NCBI GenBank assembly: GCA_014058105.1
Contig: JACGCM010001011.1
Coordinates: 1,803,501 to 1,867,500 of the forward strand
Length of the DNA: 64,000 nt
From: Kingdonia uniflora
Lineage: Eukaryota; Streptophyta; Magnoliopsida; Ranunculales; Circaeasteraceae
Direction: 5' to 3'
The position numbers and the translations under genes are program-made. Positions 45,371 to 55,749 of the stretch are shown here, piece after piece (the stretch's first letter is position 1; each line of letters begins with the position of its first letter). Under the pieces are notes generated by a model, which was not told where the DNA came from, did not search any database, and saw nothing but the letters and a program-made list of their open reading frames with translations.

Positions 45371-46269
45371 GGTTACTCACTCAACCACAACAGAAAAAGT
45401 GTCTTTGATAGAAGATACAAGACATAACAACCAAGGATCACTAGTTTATATAGACAAAATGAAGATCTCTGAAAATCTCAGTCGCCCCGCAGATTTTGTT
45501 GAAAGATATATTGTGCAAAATTTTGAAAACACAAATATTAGCAGAAGCCATAAAATATTATGACAAGTCATATTTTCCATATTATGAAATATCTCCTCAG
45601 ATTTTATACGTGCAGATATGGAGATCGCAACATAAAAATCAAGCATGTCCAGCAGTAATACCTACAGACAAATATCAGTTACTTCCATATGGCCAGACAT
45701 TTTTCAGTCAGTTCAAATCAGTAGTTCGCAGACATACACATACCCTTACAACCACCCAATCATCTTAAGTAAATCACTTACTTACTCTCACTACACAACC
45801 TCTTTACATTTTTGAACAACTCTATTTTCTCCCCGCCCTCAACTTCTATTGCCCTTTACAAACATACACACCGAAATCCTTACAGTTCGATTTGTCCAGC
45901 AATTCTCCATGACAAGCTAATATTTCTCATACCTACATATTTATAGACTCTATTTTGAAACAGAAAGCTACATATATAAGTGAAGAAGTTCAAAACACGG
46001 CATCAATATGACAGAACGAAGACATTTCATTAGTTCAACAATTCTTTATAGATTACTTTACAAATAATAAGTTTTCCAGACAATTCACAGATTACTTTAC
46101 AAGTTACATTAAGTCACAGTTTGAAACACCTCTCAGCAACCAGTAAGGAAGAAGATGCAAAATTGAAGCATCTTCCAAACTCTGATCCCTTACAGGAAGG
46201 AGCCAGGAAATAGTAGAACTGGAAATCACCAAAGAAATACAACACCAGTAGAAGGATCTTCTTCATGGC
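45371..46269. other. Tat-A 3' spacer
   Basis: AT-rich, no supported coding region. Several short plus-strand ORFs have no recognisable content. Confidence 0.45.
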
Positions 46270-46703
46270 CAATATTAATGGTCCCTAGAAGAAAAACCTC
46301 CACCACCACTACCTCTACCACCATAACCCCTACCACCCCGCATGCCAGAGACAGACAGAGGGTCTTATTTCTTAGACAGGACCCACTCACTAGCAGGGTA
46401 TCGGTGAGACTCCCTCAGACGAACGCCTGCCACTTCATCTTCAGTTATAAGAGCCTCCTCCGCCAGTAGCCGCAGTCTATTTCAGTACTCCTCCTCCGAT
46501 GTCAACAGATAATGGAAGCGCACCATCTGATAATAGTTATTCCTCGCTTCCATCACCTCCTCATACGACATATGATGGTATGTAGGGGATACCCAGAATC
46601 GGCATTGGTAGATGCAAAGGTTGGTGACCAATATATCTGACACAAAATTCTTCCATCTTCCTTCAAATCCTGGATTCCCGAGACTGTTGCCTGGTCATTA
46701 CCA
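46270..46703 (-). pseudogene. Third antisense coding remnant of Tat-A
   Basis: ATG near 46703 (minus): MVMTRQQSRESRI, a stop, RKMEEFCVRYIGHQPLHLPM, and near 46330-46278 a Gly-rich end (GGRGYGGRGSGGGGFSSRDH). Tat-C has a diverged counterpart near 8390-8620. Several stops; function unknown. Confidence 0.4.
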
Positions 46704-47040
46704 TACTTTCAACCGTCAGAAAATTTTAAGTACAGAAACAAGAACACAAAAGAAATAGTTCAGGGAAGAAGACTTGGTTCATCACACACCAATCAGAGTA
46801 CCTTTTATACTATGATCAGCATTAAAGATGATTCTTCAAATTCCCAACGTCTGAAAGATTTTCCCATGCAGTAAAATTAATTAGAACCATTGGTTCTAGA
46901 AAACCCAAAAGCCACAAACAGATATTCATGAATATGTTTTGTAAATGATTCCTAGGTATTAATTGCAATGTTCAATAAAGTTTCACATCCAACACCACTC
47001 TCCCACAATATTCTAGTACTATTGGCTGAGATGGGGCAGT

Positions 47041-47815
47041 TGCAATGGCTTATTCAGCATCTCGGACTCATGCTTCATCTTCGACCATCATACTATCATC
47101 CGATCTTACCAATATAATATGTGGTCATTTATGACACAATCAGAATCAAGACAGCAACGTTAGGTAAGGATATAACACAAACTTTTTAACCAAAGCCACT
47201 CGCCCATGATGCTTCTTGTGTTCTTGGTTGAGAGCCATCTTGTAGTGGCTTATTCCGCATCTCAAACTCAAGCTTCATCTTCGACCAACATACGGCCACT
47301 TGACCTCCTCAACATACATATGGCACTACTGAAAAGACATTACAGTTATAGAGTTCTAGTCATCACTTTTGACCTCTACATCAATAGTTCGAGTTAAGCA
47401 AACGTACTATAGTCAACAAAGTCGTTACGAAATACAAAAGATTAGACCGTTACACGATCAAATTAAATATTATCAAACAAATATTGTAACGTCCATCATT
47501 AAGGATAATAATATTCGTCAAACGATCATATAATAAGACCTATAAATAGGACCAGAGAATCTGAGATAAAGTACGGAAGATAGAGGAATGTTCACTCAAA
47601 CTTTATACAAAATACTCAGAGCTTCTCTTGTAATATCTAGCAGCTATCAATAGACTACCCTCTTTTCTAAATCCTCAAGAAAGGTCATGGCTTTTAACCT
47701 ATTCAAAGGTTTTCCAAGCTAAACTTTGTGTTATTACTCTTCCATTATTCATCTAGAAGATCTGAATATCCTATGTGTAATGGCTAAGTTCAGATCACAA
47801 AATTAGGCTATTATA
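47041..47815 (+). repeat. 3' LTR of Tat-A
   Basis: 775 bp, homologous to 12867-13643 with the same internal duplication. It starts TGCAATGGCTTATTCAGC after a purine-rich GAGATGGGGCAG (polypurine-tract candidate, about 47028-47039) and ends ...GGCTATTATA (terminal CA changed to TA), directly followed by the ACGCC duplication. Confidence 0.92.
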
Positions 47816-47820
47816 ACGCC

Positions 47821-49790
47821 GACTTAGTCTAGGCAGTAGTCATCATGGCGACAGCGCCAGTAGCACTCACCAAAATAATGTTTTTTGTTTGGGCCGCACG
47901 GCAGCAAACCCAAGCTTACAATACCCAAGAGTCCAAGGCCTAACTCGTGATCTATAATTAACGAATTTGGACCAGACCCAGTCGGTACAAATCCAGTCTA
48001 CCAAAATCGAGCCAGTGGGTTAAAGATCTGGGTTACCTGCAGTAAGTGGGAATCTGACCCAGAACTTGTGGGCTCGATGGGTCGGGATCCACCAGTCACT
48101 ACATGACCCAGATTTTGAAGGGATCGACCCATTATGGTAGGTACCTCTCAACGATGTGACTGCCGGCACCTTTCTCGATGACCAATGACCGACAACACCT
48201 ACACCGATCACCCTTCCAACCATATCATCTCCGATAGGGGCGATCGGTATAAAGGGAACTCCCATTTTGGTAGGTGTCAAACTGTTGGGTTTCGAACTAC
48301 CTTAACAAGTACCACCGGAGGCCTCAGTTTACCGACCTTTTCAAAGAGAGATAACGGCACCGACTATGTTGAGGACTGACCGGCAGGTAACACCATCGGA
48401 GACAGCTTCATTAGGTACCTGTGGAACGCCCCTCCTACCGACAGACCCATAAGGTAACAACCTTTATACCGATAATGGTAAGTGACCTAGGCCAGGGACA
48501 AATCCTAAATATGACTTTGAATTTCGGCCACCTTATGGTGACAGATGGGAGCTGAATGATGATGATGTGTTCAGTGTTCAGTCGAACGGGAGGCGTAAAA
48601 CTATGGGTTATCATTATATACAGGTTAGGGAGAGAATGGTAATTCAATAGGAGAGGCCAGGGTCGTGGTTCTCACCCCCCACCGAACCAGTGGGTTATAG
48701 ATCTGGGTTACCCGAAGTAAGTGGGAATCCAACCCAGAACTTGTGGGCTTAATGGGTTGGGCTCCACCAGGTACTACAAGGCCAAGATTTCAAAGGGACC
48801 GACCAATTTTGGTGACCGATATCGATAACGTCCACTTGGTTTACTCCCGCCTCTGCCAAGGCATCCATATGCTACAACTTAAAAAGATAATGAGTACAGT
48901 TCAAACTATGAGGAAGAACAACGACCTCAGTCGCGACGAAAGGGTAAAAATACTAATATTAAAGCTTTGGCCAAGGCTATTGCAGAACAGACACATGATG
49001 TTCACCTCAAAGTGCCAGAGTTCAAAGGAAAATCTGACGTATGCGCCTTTATTGAGAGGTTGGATAAGGTTGAGTGAGTATTCAACTACAAGAAATATGG
49101 GAATCCAAAACAGGTTACAATTATTGAGTCTCGCATTACTAGTTTTGCTCTCGCCTGGCGGAACAGTATTCAACAGGCAAGGCATACATCGGGTTACCAT
49201 CCCATTACAGAATGGTAGAAAATGCGGAGAGAGCTAAAAGAGAGGTTTATCCTTATGAACTATGGTGAGGTTGCATTTGGGAAACTCTGGTACTTTAAAA
49301 TGGGTCTCTTCTCCCTTGATGATTACGCAGATCAGTTATATCTCCTTGAGGTACGTGAATGACACCATGAGACTGAACAGCAACGGGTTAGTAGGTACAA
49401 GAATGGGTTGATGAAGAAATTATAAAAGGCAATCGCACTTCAACCCGTCTTTAGCCTAGCAAAAATTATACAATTGGCCAAACGAGCGAGCGAGCTACAT
49501 GCGCAGTATCACCCTCAAGTGTAAACAACTACAATAGCAGCTCCAACTATTTGAATAGTTACTGCACCACGTACCTTTATTTTAGGTAACTGTTATGGAT
49601 ATGGCAAACTGGGGCACCAAAAATGTGATTATCCTGCATTTACTAAAAGGGTCAACCTAGTCGTAGATGGTATGCGTGAGAGTGTGATAGCAACAGTTCA
49701 GTACGTTCTGCAGGATGAAGATGAAGAGGAAATTGAGATGCCCACTTCATTCGTGTGTGAGTTCTCTAGAGTACCACCCCCTTGATTTTG
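47821..49790 (+). pseudogene. Element B gag, main part
   Basis: Resumes element B after Tat-A. The first kilobase is decayed, with a 125-bp direct duplication (48010-48135 and 48684-48808). From about 48980: VHLKVPEFKGKSDVCAFIER, NYKKYGNPKQVTIIESRITS, FALAWRNSIQQARHTSGYHP, MRRELKERFILMNYGEVAFG, FKMGLFSLDDYADQLYLLEV, the PF03732 Retrotrans_gag pattern. A CCHC-like CYGYGKLGHQKCDYP (49591-49635) follows, and a frame to the stop at about 49783. Frameshift near 49070 and stops near 49073, 49217 and 49362. The LTR begins 30 bp later, so no pol was ever carried by this copy. Confidence 0.82.
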
Positions 49791-49818
49791 TGGATAAAAT
49801 ATTCTCAGACATAAGGTT

Positions 49819-50155
49819 TGACGTGGCACGTCCCTCATAGGGTCATTTACCACCCGTTTGACCTATGTTTATGTTTATGTTTATGCCTTAGCTTATGCTC
49901 TATTGGAGAAGACCATGTGGGTTATTAGCAGTTTTTCTTTTCTAGGTTAATTTCTTTATTGGATTGGTTAGGGGAGTTATAGTAGGAGTGAACTTATGGA
50001 AACTTAGGTTATTAAGGGAAAAGGTGGTGTAATCTTTTGAAGTAGTTGTTAATGAGGTTTGACTTATCTTAGTAGAAACTACAATTTTCTCTAAACATAA
50101 CAAACAACGTGATCGTTCTTACGAATCTTGCTTCCACGTTCGTAGATTCACGTCA
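49819..50155 (+). repeat. 3' LTR of element B
   Basis: 337 bp, starts TGACGTGGCACGTCCC, ends ...GATTCACGTCA, followed by the ACCTC duplication. Homologous over its length to 12168-12498, with an extra TTTATG unit near 49868. Confidence 0.9.
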
Positions 50156-50479
50156 ACCTCACTTACTTGGTTAAAAAAAACAAATCCAAGTGAGTGAGGT
50201 TCTATTTTTTCCAACTGTACCTCATTTGTTATTTTAACAGGCGCCTAACTGTTGGGCGCCCAATTTATATTTTTTTTAAATTCCTCAAGCACCTAACTGT
50301 TAGGCACTAGATTTGAATTTAAAAAAAAAAAATCGGCGCCCAATCGCGACGTAAGAAAGCAAGACTCAACCTTGCATTTTGAGTTAAAAATCTAAGTCAG
50401 TGAGGTATTGTTGGAGCTCAAAAATCCTATGTAGCACCTTGGAAAGCAAGTTAGCAAGGCACTTTAGGAGATGCTCTAA

Positions 50480-50668
50480 CCCTTACCTTTCATTTTCATT
50501 TCAAATTTGATTTATACTCTTGGTCAAGTCCCATTATGATAGGCAAGATTTTCCATTATTTTCTAAATTCAAATACAATTTATTAGTTTCTTGTTAGCAT
50601 GATAATGGAGTTAAATAGGACATGTGTTAAAAGGAGAGGCATTTAAGATGATTCCCGGTCCTAAGTGC
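50480..50668. other. Original 3' flank of the kinase-C2 gene
   Basis: By removing the TAA-flanked MITE, this stretch would have followed the kinase-C2 stop codon at 12139 by about 8 bp. It is AT-rich and 3'-UTR-like, but I see no perfect AATAAA in it. Confidence 0.55.
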
Positions 50669-51170
50669 TTAGAGCATCTCCAGCAGTTAAAAAAATGGGT
50701 TTGGGTCAGGTGTTGTTGTCAAATCAAACTTTAAACTCAAACTTTTGAGCTCCCAGCAGTTTAAAAATTTGCTGCAAGTTACTGACCTGGATGTGTCAGA
50801 ACTCAACCGAGTGTGGGGAGGTTACACTAAAAAGAAAGAGTTTGACGTACTTCAATATAGCGCGCGGTGCTTTGAATATCGCACGGTGTTCACACGGTAT
50901 TTTTAAGTCTGCTCTCAAATATTTTTCAAATTAATATTTTTTTGGGAGGTAATGGATCAGGGATTGCGGTAGGGAATTTTAATTCGCGCGGTGTAATAAA
51001 GTTTGCTTTTGAACCCATTTATTCAAAAATCTATAAATAATATACCAACAATGGTCACCACAATGGCTAGTTTCTACTTTCTTATAAACTGAAAATTCTA
51101 AATATTAGAGAACACCCTTCACTCAAAACTTCCAAATCATAAATTCATTCAAAAAACTTCATCTTTCCAC

Positions 51171-53153
51171 ATGGCTCAAATGAAAAATTCTGGCACCGAC
51201 AGTAATCAATCAACACCGTTGACCCATAGCTACCTCCCAGAATCTACCTTCAGTACCATTCTTTCAACACCCATCATCACAATTCACTCTGTACCTCTAC
51301 TACAACCAATCTCAATTCCAATCATATACCCCAATTTTATTTACCATGTCGCAAGGGGATACCTTAGGAGGACAATATCTAAATCACTTCATACTTTCTC
51401 AACCACAACCTCAAGCATTTCACCCATTCTATCAACACTATCCCGACACTCAACCTCAAGGTTTTCAACCTCCCAATTACTTTCAGAACTACCTATTTAA
51501 TGGTGACTCTATTGAGTTAAATATGAGTTCCACAAAGGCTTCAATACCCGTTGATGTTACGGTGCCCGAGAAAGAAAAAGGAAAAAGAAGAAAGAAAATA
51601 ACACCCGCTAAACCAAGGTAAAACATGCAAATGCTGAAGAATGTTAAGTTTTTAGATGAGACATGTGATAATGGACTTCATTGGTCGGATGCGGACTTTA
51701 CGTGTCTCGTAAGGGCATGAGTAACAGCTTTTGTCCAGACAATAGGGTGCAGAAAAGGTTTCACTTTCTATTAAAAGGTCATTATTGCGTTTAATTAAGG
51801 CCCTGAGTGCCCCGATCGATGAGCATGTAGGTCGACCAGATCTTAGTAGTATCCCCTTAATGCACAATGTATGAGCTACAAGTAGATAATTGTTCAAGTA
51901 CAATTTCAGCATGAGAGCAGGAAAACCGAGGAGGATCGGGTACGTTCTAATTTTCTTGAACTCAATTTTGTTTATTTTTCTTAGATATACACGTTATTTA
52001 TTTGTATTTGGTGATTTTGGGAATTGTAGGAAAATGATGTACATAAGATTTATCAAGGTTTGAATGGCAGTAATGACATCAAACATCGTGAAGCGTATAA
52101 GATTTTAGCAACAGAACTGCGATGGGCCAACCTAAAGGATGATAGTTTGAACCATACGGGGAATCTACTTAGAAATGTGGCATCGAAAGCATCGCCAAAT
52201 TCCTCTCCAGGGAACTCGATCAGATCAAGCAACCTATCGGAGGATCCCATCGACCCACCTATACCTCAATCTGATCCCCAAAATTCTGAATTTGAGGATT
52301 TGTTGTATGCGTATGGAGCGAGACACCAGGGCCAATATCTTTTAAGAAAAAGCGTTGCAAAAAGAAAGGGCGTGGATGTTATTATTGTATCCGGCCAAAA
52401 ATTGGTCACAATGCTTACGAATATAAGGTTAGAGAAGAGACAAGTGAAGGAAGAAAATATAATAAGAAAAGTGGAAGAAAATCATAAATGGCAAGCTGTA
52501 ATGGTGTATTTTCTAGAAGGTAAACTTCGCCAATACTTTTTTAAGGAAATTGTAATTATAACTTGAATGTACTGGATTTTACATGGAAACTCAGTAAAAC
52601 CTGAGAAAAACCACGACCTCGAGGAGGATTTAGGCAAGAAATCTAATAGATGCTAGTTTATTATAATTGGTAAATAGTAAGAATGTGAAATTGTGTATGA
52701 ATGATAGAGTTGCGGATAGGATTAACATATGCTCTGCCTATATTAATAGTAGATACAGGTAGTTACAAAAATAAATGGTTTCCTATTTTGGCGGGTAGTG
52801 GGCGAACTTCGCAGAACTTCCTACAGCGACTCTATTTGACCAAGCGTAATGGCTACTTTTAGTGGGTCAAGCTTTGTAGTCGCAGATGTGACATATTCTC
52901 GATTGATAAAATGTCTTCGACTAAGTTTTGTTGGCTTCTCCTTGTCGAGTCTAGGAAATATGCTACTACACAAGCAAAAATAGATTTGGAAAGAGCAAGG
53001 GAAAATCACAAAATTATGGATAAAGACCTTACGAATCTATTTGGACATATATTACAATTCAATTTGAAAAGGCAAGCAAAGGTCATGGAACGGTTCAACA
53101 AGAATGGAGGATCAAGTACCGGCTTAGGTTTAACTTCGATGAATATTGTTTAA
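51171..53153 (+). pseudogene. Harbinger ORF1 (Myb/SANT, NAM-associated type)
   Basis: ATG at 51171 (CACATGGCTCAAATG). N-terminus Ser/Thr/Gln-rich; frameshift near 51400 into the frame ending at 51621 (ELNMSSTKASIPVDV, EKEKGKRRKKITPAKPR). GLHWSDADFTCLVRA (about 51680) is the SANT start; KIYQGLNGSNDIKHREAYKI and LLRKSVAKRKGVDV (52060-52370) are the central and basic parts, and AKIDLERARENHKIMDKDLT with LQFNLKRQAKVMERFN (52976-53100) the C-terminal coiled region. ORF1 proteins bind DNA and help the transposase enter the nucleus. Several stops occur. The 52566-52895 stretch is non-coding and may be a separate small insertion. Confidence 0.65.
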
Positions 53154-53477
53154 TTTTAAAGAACGTAGTTTACTTTCCAATAATGTAGTTTATTTTCTGA
53201 TAATGTACTTTATTATTCAAGAATGTATTCTTTTGAAGAAATTTGTTTTCCCGAGAATATTGCTTTAAAACAAATTCAAGATTAATGCAATATCAAAAAC
53301 TTGTTCAATAAGAAATCAATATTTCATAAGCTTGTACAACAAGAATCATAAAAATATACATAGTTCTTAGACAATACTAGATTATAACACTATGAAGCAT
53401 TATTTCTCTTCACGACCCACAAATACACGATTAGATCATTCTTTAGATCAAGGTTTATTTCTCGACTTTGAATTCTT

Positions 53478-54640
53478 TTTATTTCCTTATAAAAATATTA
53501 TGTATTTTGCGTTCACGTACAATAGGTTCGCCTTCAAAAGTTGAGGGATCGTCTGGATCGTAGCCTAAGTATAATGGGAAAGAACCTTGTACCTCTTCAA
53601 CGACCATATTATGTATTATTATGCATGCCTTCATGACATTGCTCAAAACATCGAGTTTCTACAATTTAACTAGATTTTTGACAATATCGAATCGTAATTG
53701 TAAAACCCCAAATGCCTGCTCTACATCCTTTCAGTAATTTTCTTATTGTTAAGTAAATAATTTTTGCTTTGCTGCAACCGAGTTGGAGATGGTTTGGACA
53801 AGTGTTCCCCATTTGAGATAAATATCATCCACTAGGTAATAACCTATATCCTAAGCTTTCCCGGCAATTATATAATTGTAAGGCGGAGCGATGCCATCGA
53901 CAAGGTCGGTGAAGAGATGTGATTGTTATAGAACATTGATATCATTGTTAGCCCTCGGTAACCTAAAAAAAGCATGCCTAAACCAAAGGTCATATAAAGC
54001 TACCGCTTTAAAAATTATAGTCACCTTGGGATAATGACCAATAAATTGACCGTCCCAAGCTAATGGATAATTTTTTTTTATATCCAATGCATGGAATCAA
54101 GGCTTCCTAACATGCAGAGAAAACCCCATGACTCTCTTATCGCTTATAACTTTTTTACGTCGGCTGCGTTTGATGCTCAAAGATATTCCTCTCCAAAAAT
54201 TTCTATAACCACAACACAAAACCTTTCCAAACTTAATAGGATAGTGTTTTATCCTATTCTCAAATACTCATCAAAAAGATCCACCGCGACACCATAAATT
54301 AACACACGTAGTATTGCGATTACCTTTTGGTAGGGTGACAATCCAATAGTGTCACTACTGCATTGAATATTTGCAAAAACAATGGTTTATTCATTGGAAA
54401 ACGTCATTAAAAATCTACTTTGTTATATGTGCAAGGAGTGTTAAAGTAGTCCCGCATAATGTTGTCATGCCTCAATTTGTGGTCTCGTATTTTTCTATTA
54501 TCCTCACGGCCCATGACACTCCCGCAGTGAGTCGAAGCTTCACCTTGTACAACTAGGTCCACTACATCTTGGTGCATTGCGGCCAATGTCGTAACACAAA
54601 CAAGCATAAGATTGTCATAGGAGGACGATACATCATCAAT
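53478..54640 (-). pseudogene. Harbinger DDE transposase
   Basis: On the minus strand: N-terminal IRDHKLRHDNIMRDYFN and FPMNKPLFLQIFNAVV (54607-54340), GKGFVLWL and RNIFEHQT-like middle, GVFSACQEALIPCIGYKKK (the 'RGFPGMLGSIDCMHWKWK' region, decayed), GRSIYWSLSQGD / GHYPKVTIIFKAVALYDLWF, NNDINVLQQSHLFTDLVDGI, GYYLVDDIYLKWGTLVQTIS, KDVEQAFGVLQLRFDIVKN, and the hallmark ACIIIHNMVVEE (53625-53590), ending DPDDPSTFEGEP. This is the plant PIF transposase (PF04827) pattern. Several stops and frameshifts; the first catalytic Asp region is not intact. Confidence 0.85.
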
Positions 54641-55029
54641 GGATGAAAAGGAGGATAAGGAAGAAGAAGATATGTTTGGCTGTGGATTTGAGATATTATG
54701 GTTAGAAGACTGAAGATGAACTAAGGAAGGAAAATATTAGCAAACAGAGAAGTATAATAATATAAAGGGAAAAAAATAGCCATTTGGAAGGACAGAAAAT
54801 GAGGAGTTTAAAGTACTGCAGGGTGTTTAGAAGACCGCGCGGTATTCAAAACTCCGCTGCTTTTTTTATCTTCCCAAATGACTTTTTTTTTGTCAGTACA
54901 ATAAGTTATGTTTCCTTCCCCAACGGCTATTTTTCATATCCAATGGCTACAATTTTTAGGATATATATAAATTTTGGTTTTTCTACAACAGTCCCTCCAC
55001 TTTAACTCTACTATCATTTGAGCTCTAAC

Positions 55030-55494
55030 CATGGCTTCAATGGTATTCGGTTAGAATGAAGTAACACCCTCGCCGCATCCTAACAGGAATGTATTAATGA
55101 TTCACCTTAGTTCCGACAACTCGACTTTGATCGTTTATGGGGACGAGTGAGTCAAGCATTCAGGGAGAGCACAGAACTTCGATATGCCCCTTTAAAATTA
55201 TACCATAGGTGGAATCTACTTATGGTGAAATGTAATGAGTTGCATGAGTTACGGAAGAAAATTAATAACAAGGTTAGAAGTGTTCCACTAGCTTACATTA
55301 TGTGCGAAGCAAAAGTTGAATGGTATGAGAAATACAACCGTCCATTCCCTTTTGAGACTACATACGATATATTTATTACCGCAACTACGTCCTGCCTAAT
55401 CCTCCTACAAATTATCGATAAGAAAACTATGAACGGGATCCGCTCCCCCTTACAGAATGGTCGTAGTTTAATTCATACATCAGTCGGACAATAA
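55030..55494 (+). pseudogene. Second Harbinger ORF1-like remnant
   Basis: A plus-strand ATG at 55031 (ATGGCTTCAATGG) follows a short-leader, TATA-like context (ATATATAAATTTT near 54960) much like that of the first ORF1. From 55147: SQAFRESTELRYAPLKLYHR, WNLLMVKCNELHELRKKINN, then KVEWYEKYNRPFPFETTYDI, which matches the post-SANT part of Harbinger ORF1 proteins (the 'F.G.Y..V' and 'PF.FE..W..L' blocks). Frame changes occur before 55147. Two ORF1 remnants in one element suggest fusion or nesting of two Harbinger copies. Confidence 0.55.
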
Positions 55495-55749
55495 ACTAGA
55501 CGCATAGGAAGACTTTAAATTTTCTATTAATTGTATCTCTTCTTAGTTTAATTTTGAGCGTAGTATTTATATTTCAAGAATTCTAGTTACATTTCAATTT
55601 AAATTCAAATTAAAGCCAATATTGATCGAGAATAATTGAATTTAAAGAAATGAGATAGTAGGTCGTACAAGTACTAATATATAGGGGGGAAGTCGTACAG
55701 TACAACGTCTTGAAATAGTTCAACAGAAGTCGCACAATAAAAATAACCG

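Larger units (their letters stand above)
12867..47815 (+). mobile_element. Tat-A: Ty3/gypsy Tat-lineage retrotransposon with nested insertions (TSD ACGCC)
   Basis: 5' LTR 12867-13643 and 3' LTR 47041-47815 are homologous over their full length, and ACGCC is duplicated exactly at 12862-12866 and 47816-47820. Internal order: primer-site-like TTTGGCGTCGTCTGTGGGAA, leader, gag, protease, RT, RNase H, a second RNase H, integrase, tandem repeats, antisense ORFs, 3' LTR. Dual RNase H and antisense ORFs between integrase and the 3' LTR are features of the Tat lineage. Coding parts lie at 26190-31060 and 38792-39226. Insertions into it are the LINE, the captured-exon/CACTA region, a solo-LTR-like piece, and CACTA-1. 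Confidence 0.9.
12168..50155 (+). mobile_element. Element B: gag-only LTR retrotransposon (TSD ACCTC)
   Basis: Two clearly homologous LTRs (12168-12498 and 49819-50155) are bounded by a perfect 5-bp duplication ACCTC (12163-12167; 50156-50160). A primer-site-like ATTGGTACCGGAGC directly follows the 5' LTR. The internal region, once Tat-A (12867-47815) and one ACGCC copy are removed, is about 2.4 kb and codes only for gag; the 3' LTR begins shortly after the gag stop. No protease, RT or integrase is present, so it was mobilised in trans, if at all. Gag of the PF03732 type suggests a Ty3/gypsy parent. Confidence 0.88.
12147..50476. mobile_element. Tourist-like MITE, split by the 38-kb nested stack (TSD TAA)
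   Basis: Left end 12147 reads AAGCATCTCCTAAAGTACCT; right end 50476 is its inverted partner AGGCACTTTAGGAGATGCTC (17 of 20 match). Both sides are flanked by TAA (12144-12146 and 50477-50479). Only 12147-12167 and about 50161-50476 belong to the MITE itself, about 337 bp in all; the rest is element B and its passengers. The TIR and 3-bp TAA target are typical of PIF/Harbinger-derived MITEs. It inserted 5-7 bp downstream of the kinase-C2 stop codon. The right part also holds short inverted pieces such as AGGCGCCTAACTGTTGGGCG near 50240. Confidence 0.8.

Noticed and set aside
46278..46469. Plus-strand 63-codon ORF rich in Thr
   Set aside because: Its repetitive wording is the complement of a Gly-rich minus-strand coding region; treated as a shadow.
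52566..52900. A reversed LTR remnant inside Harbinger ORF1 (contains CCACGACCTCGAGGAGG, like the complement of the Tat R/U5 block)
   Set aside because: The similarity is limited to one short block, and neither a TG..CA boundary pair nor a 5-bp duplication could be fixed.
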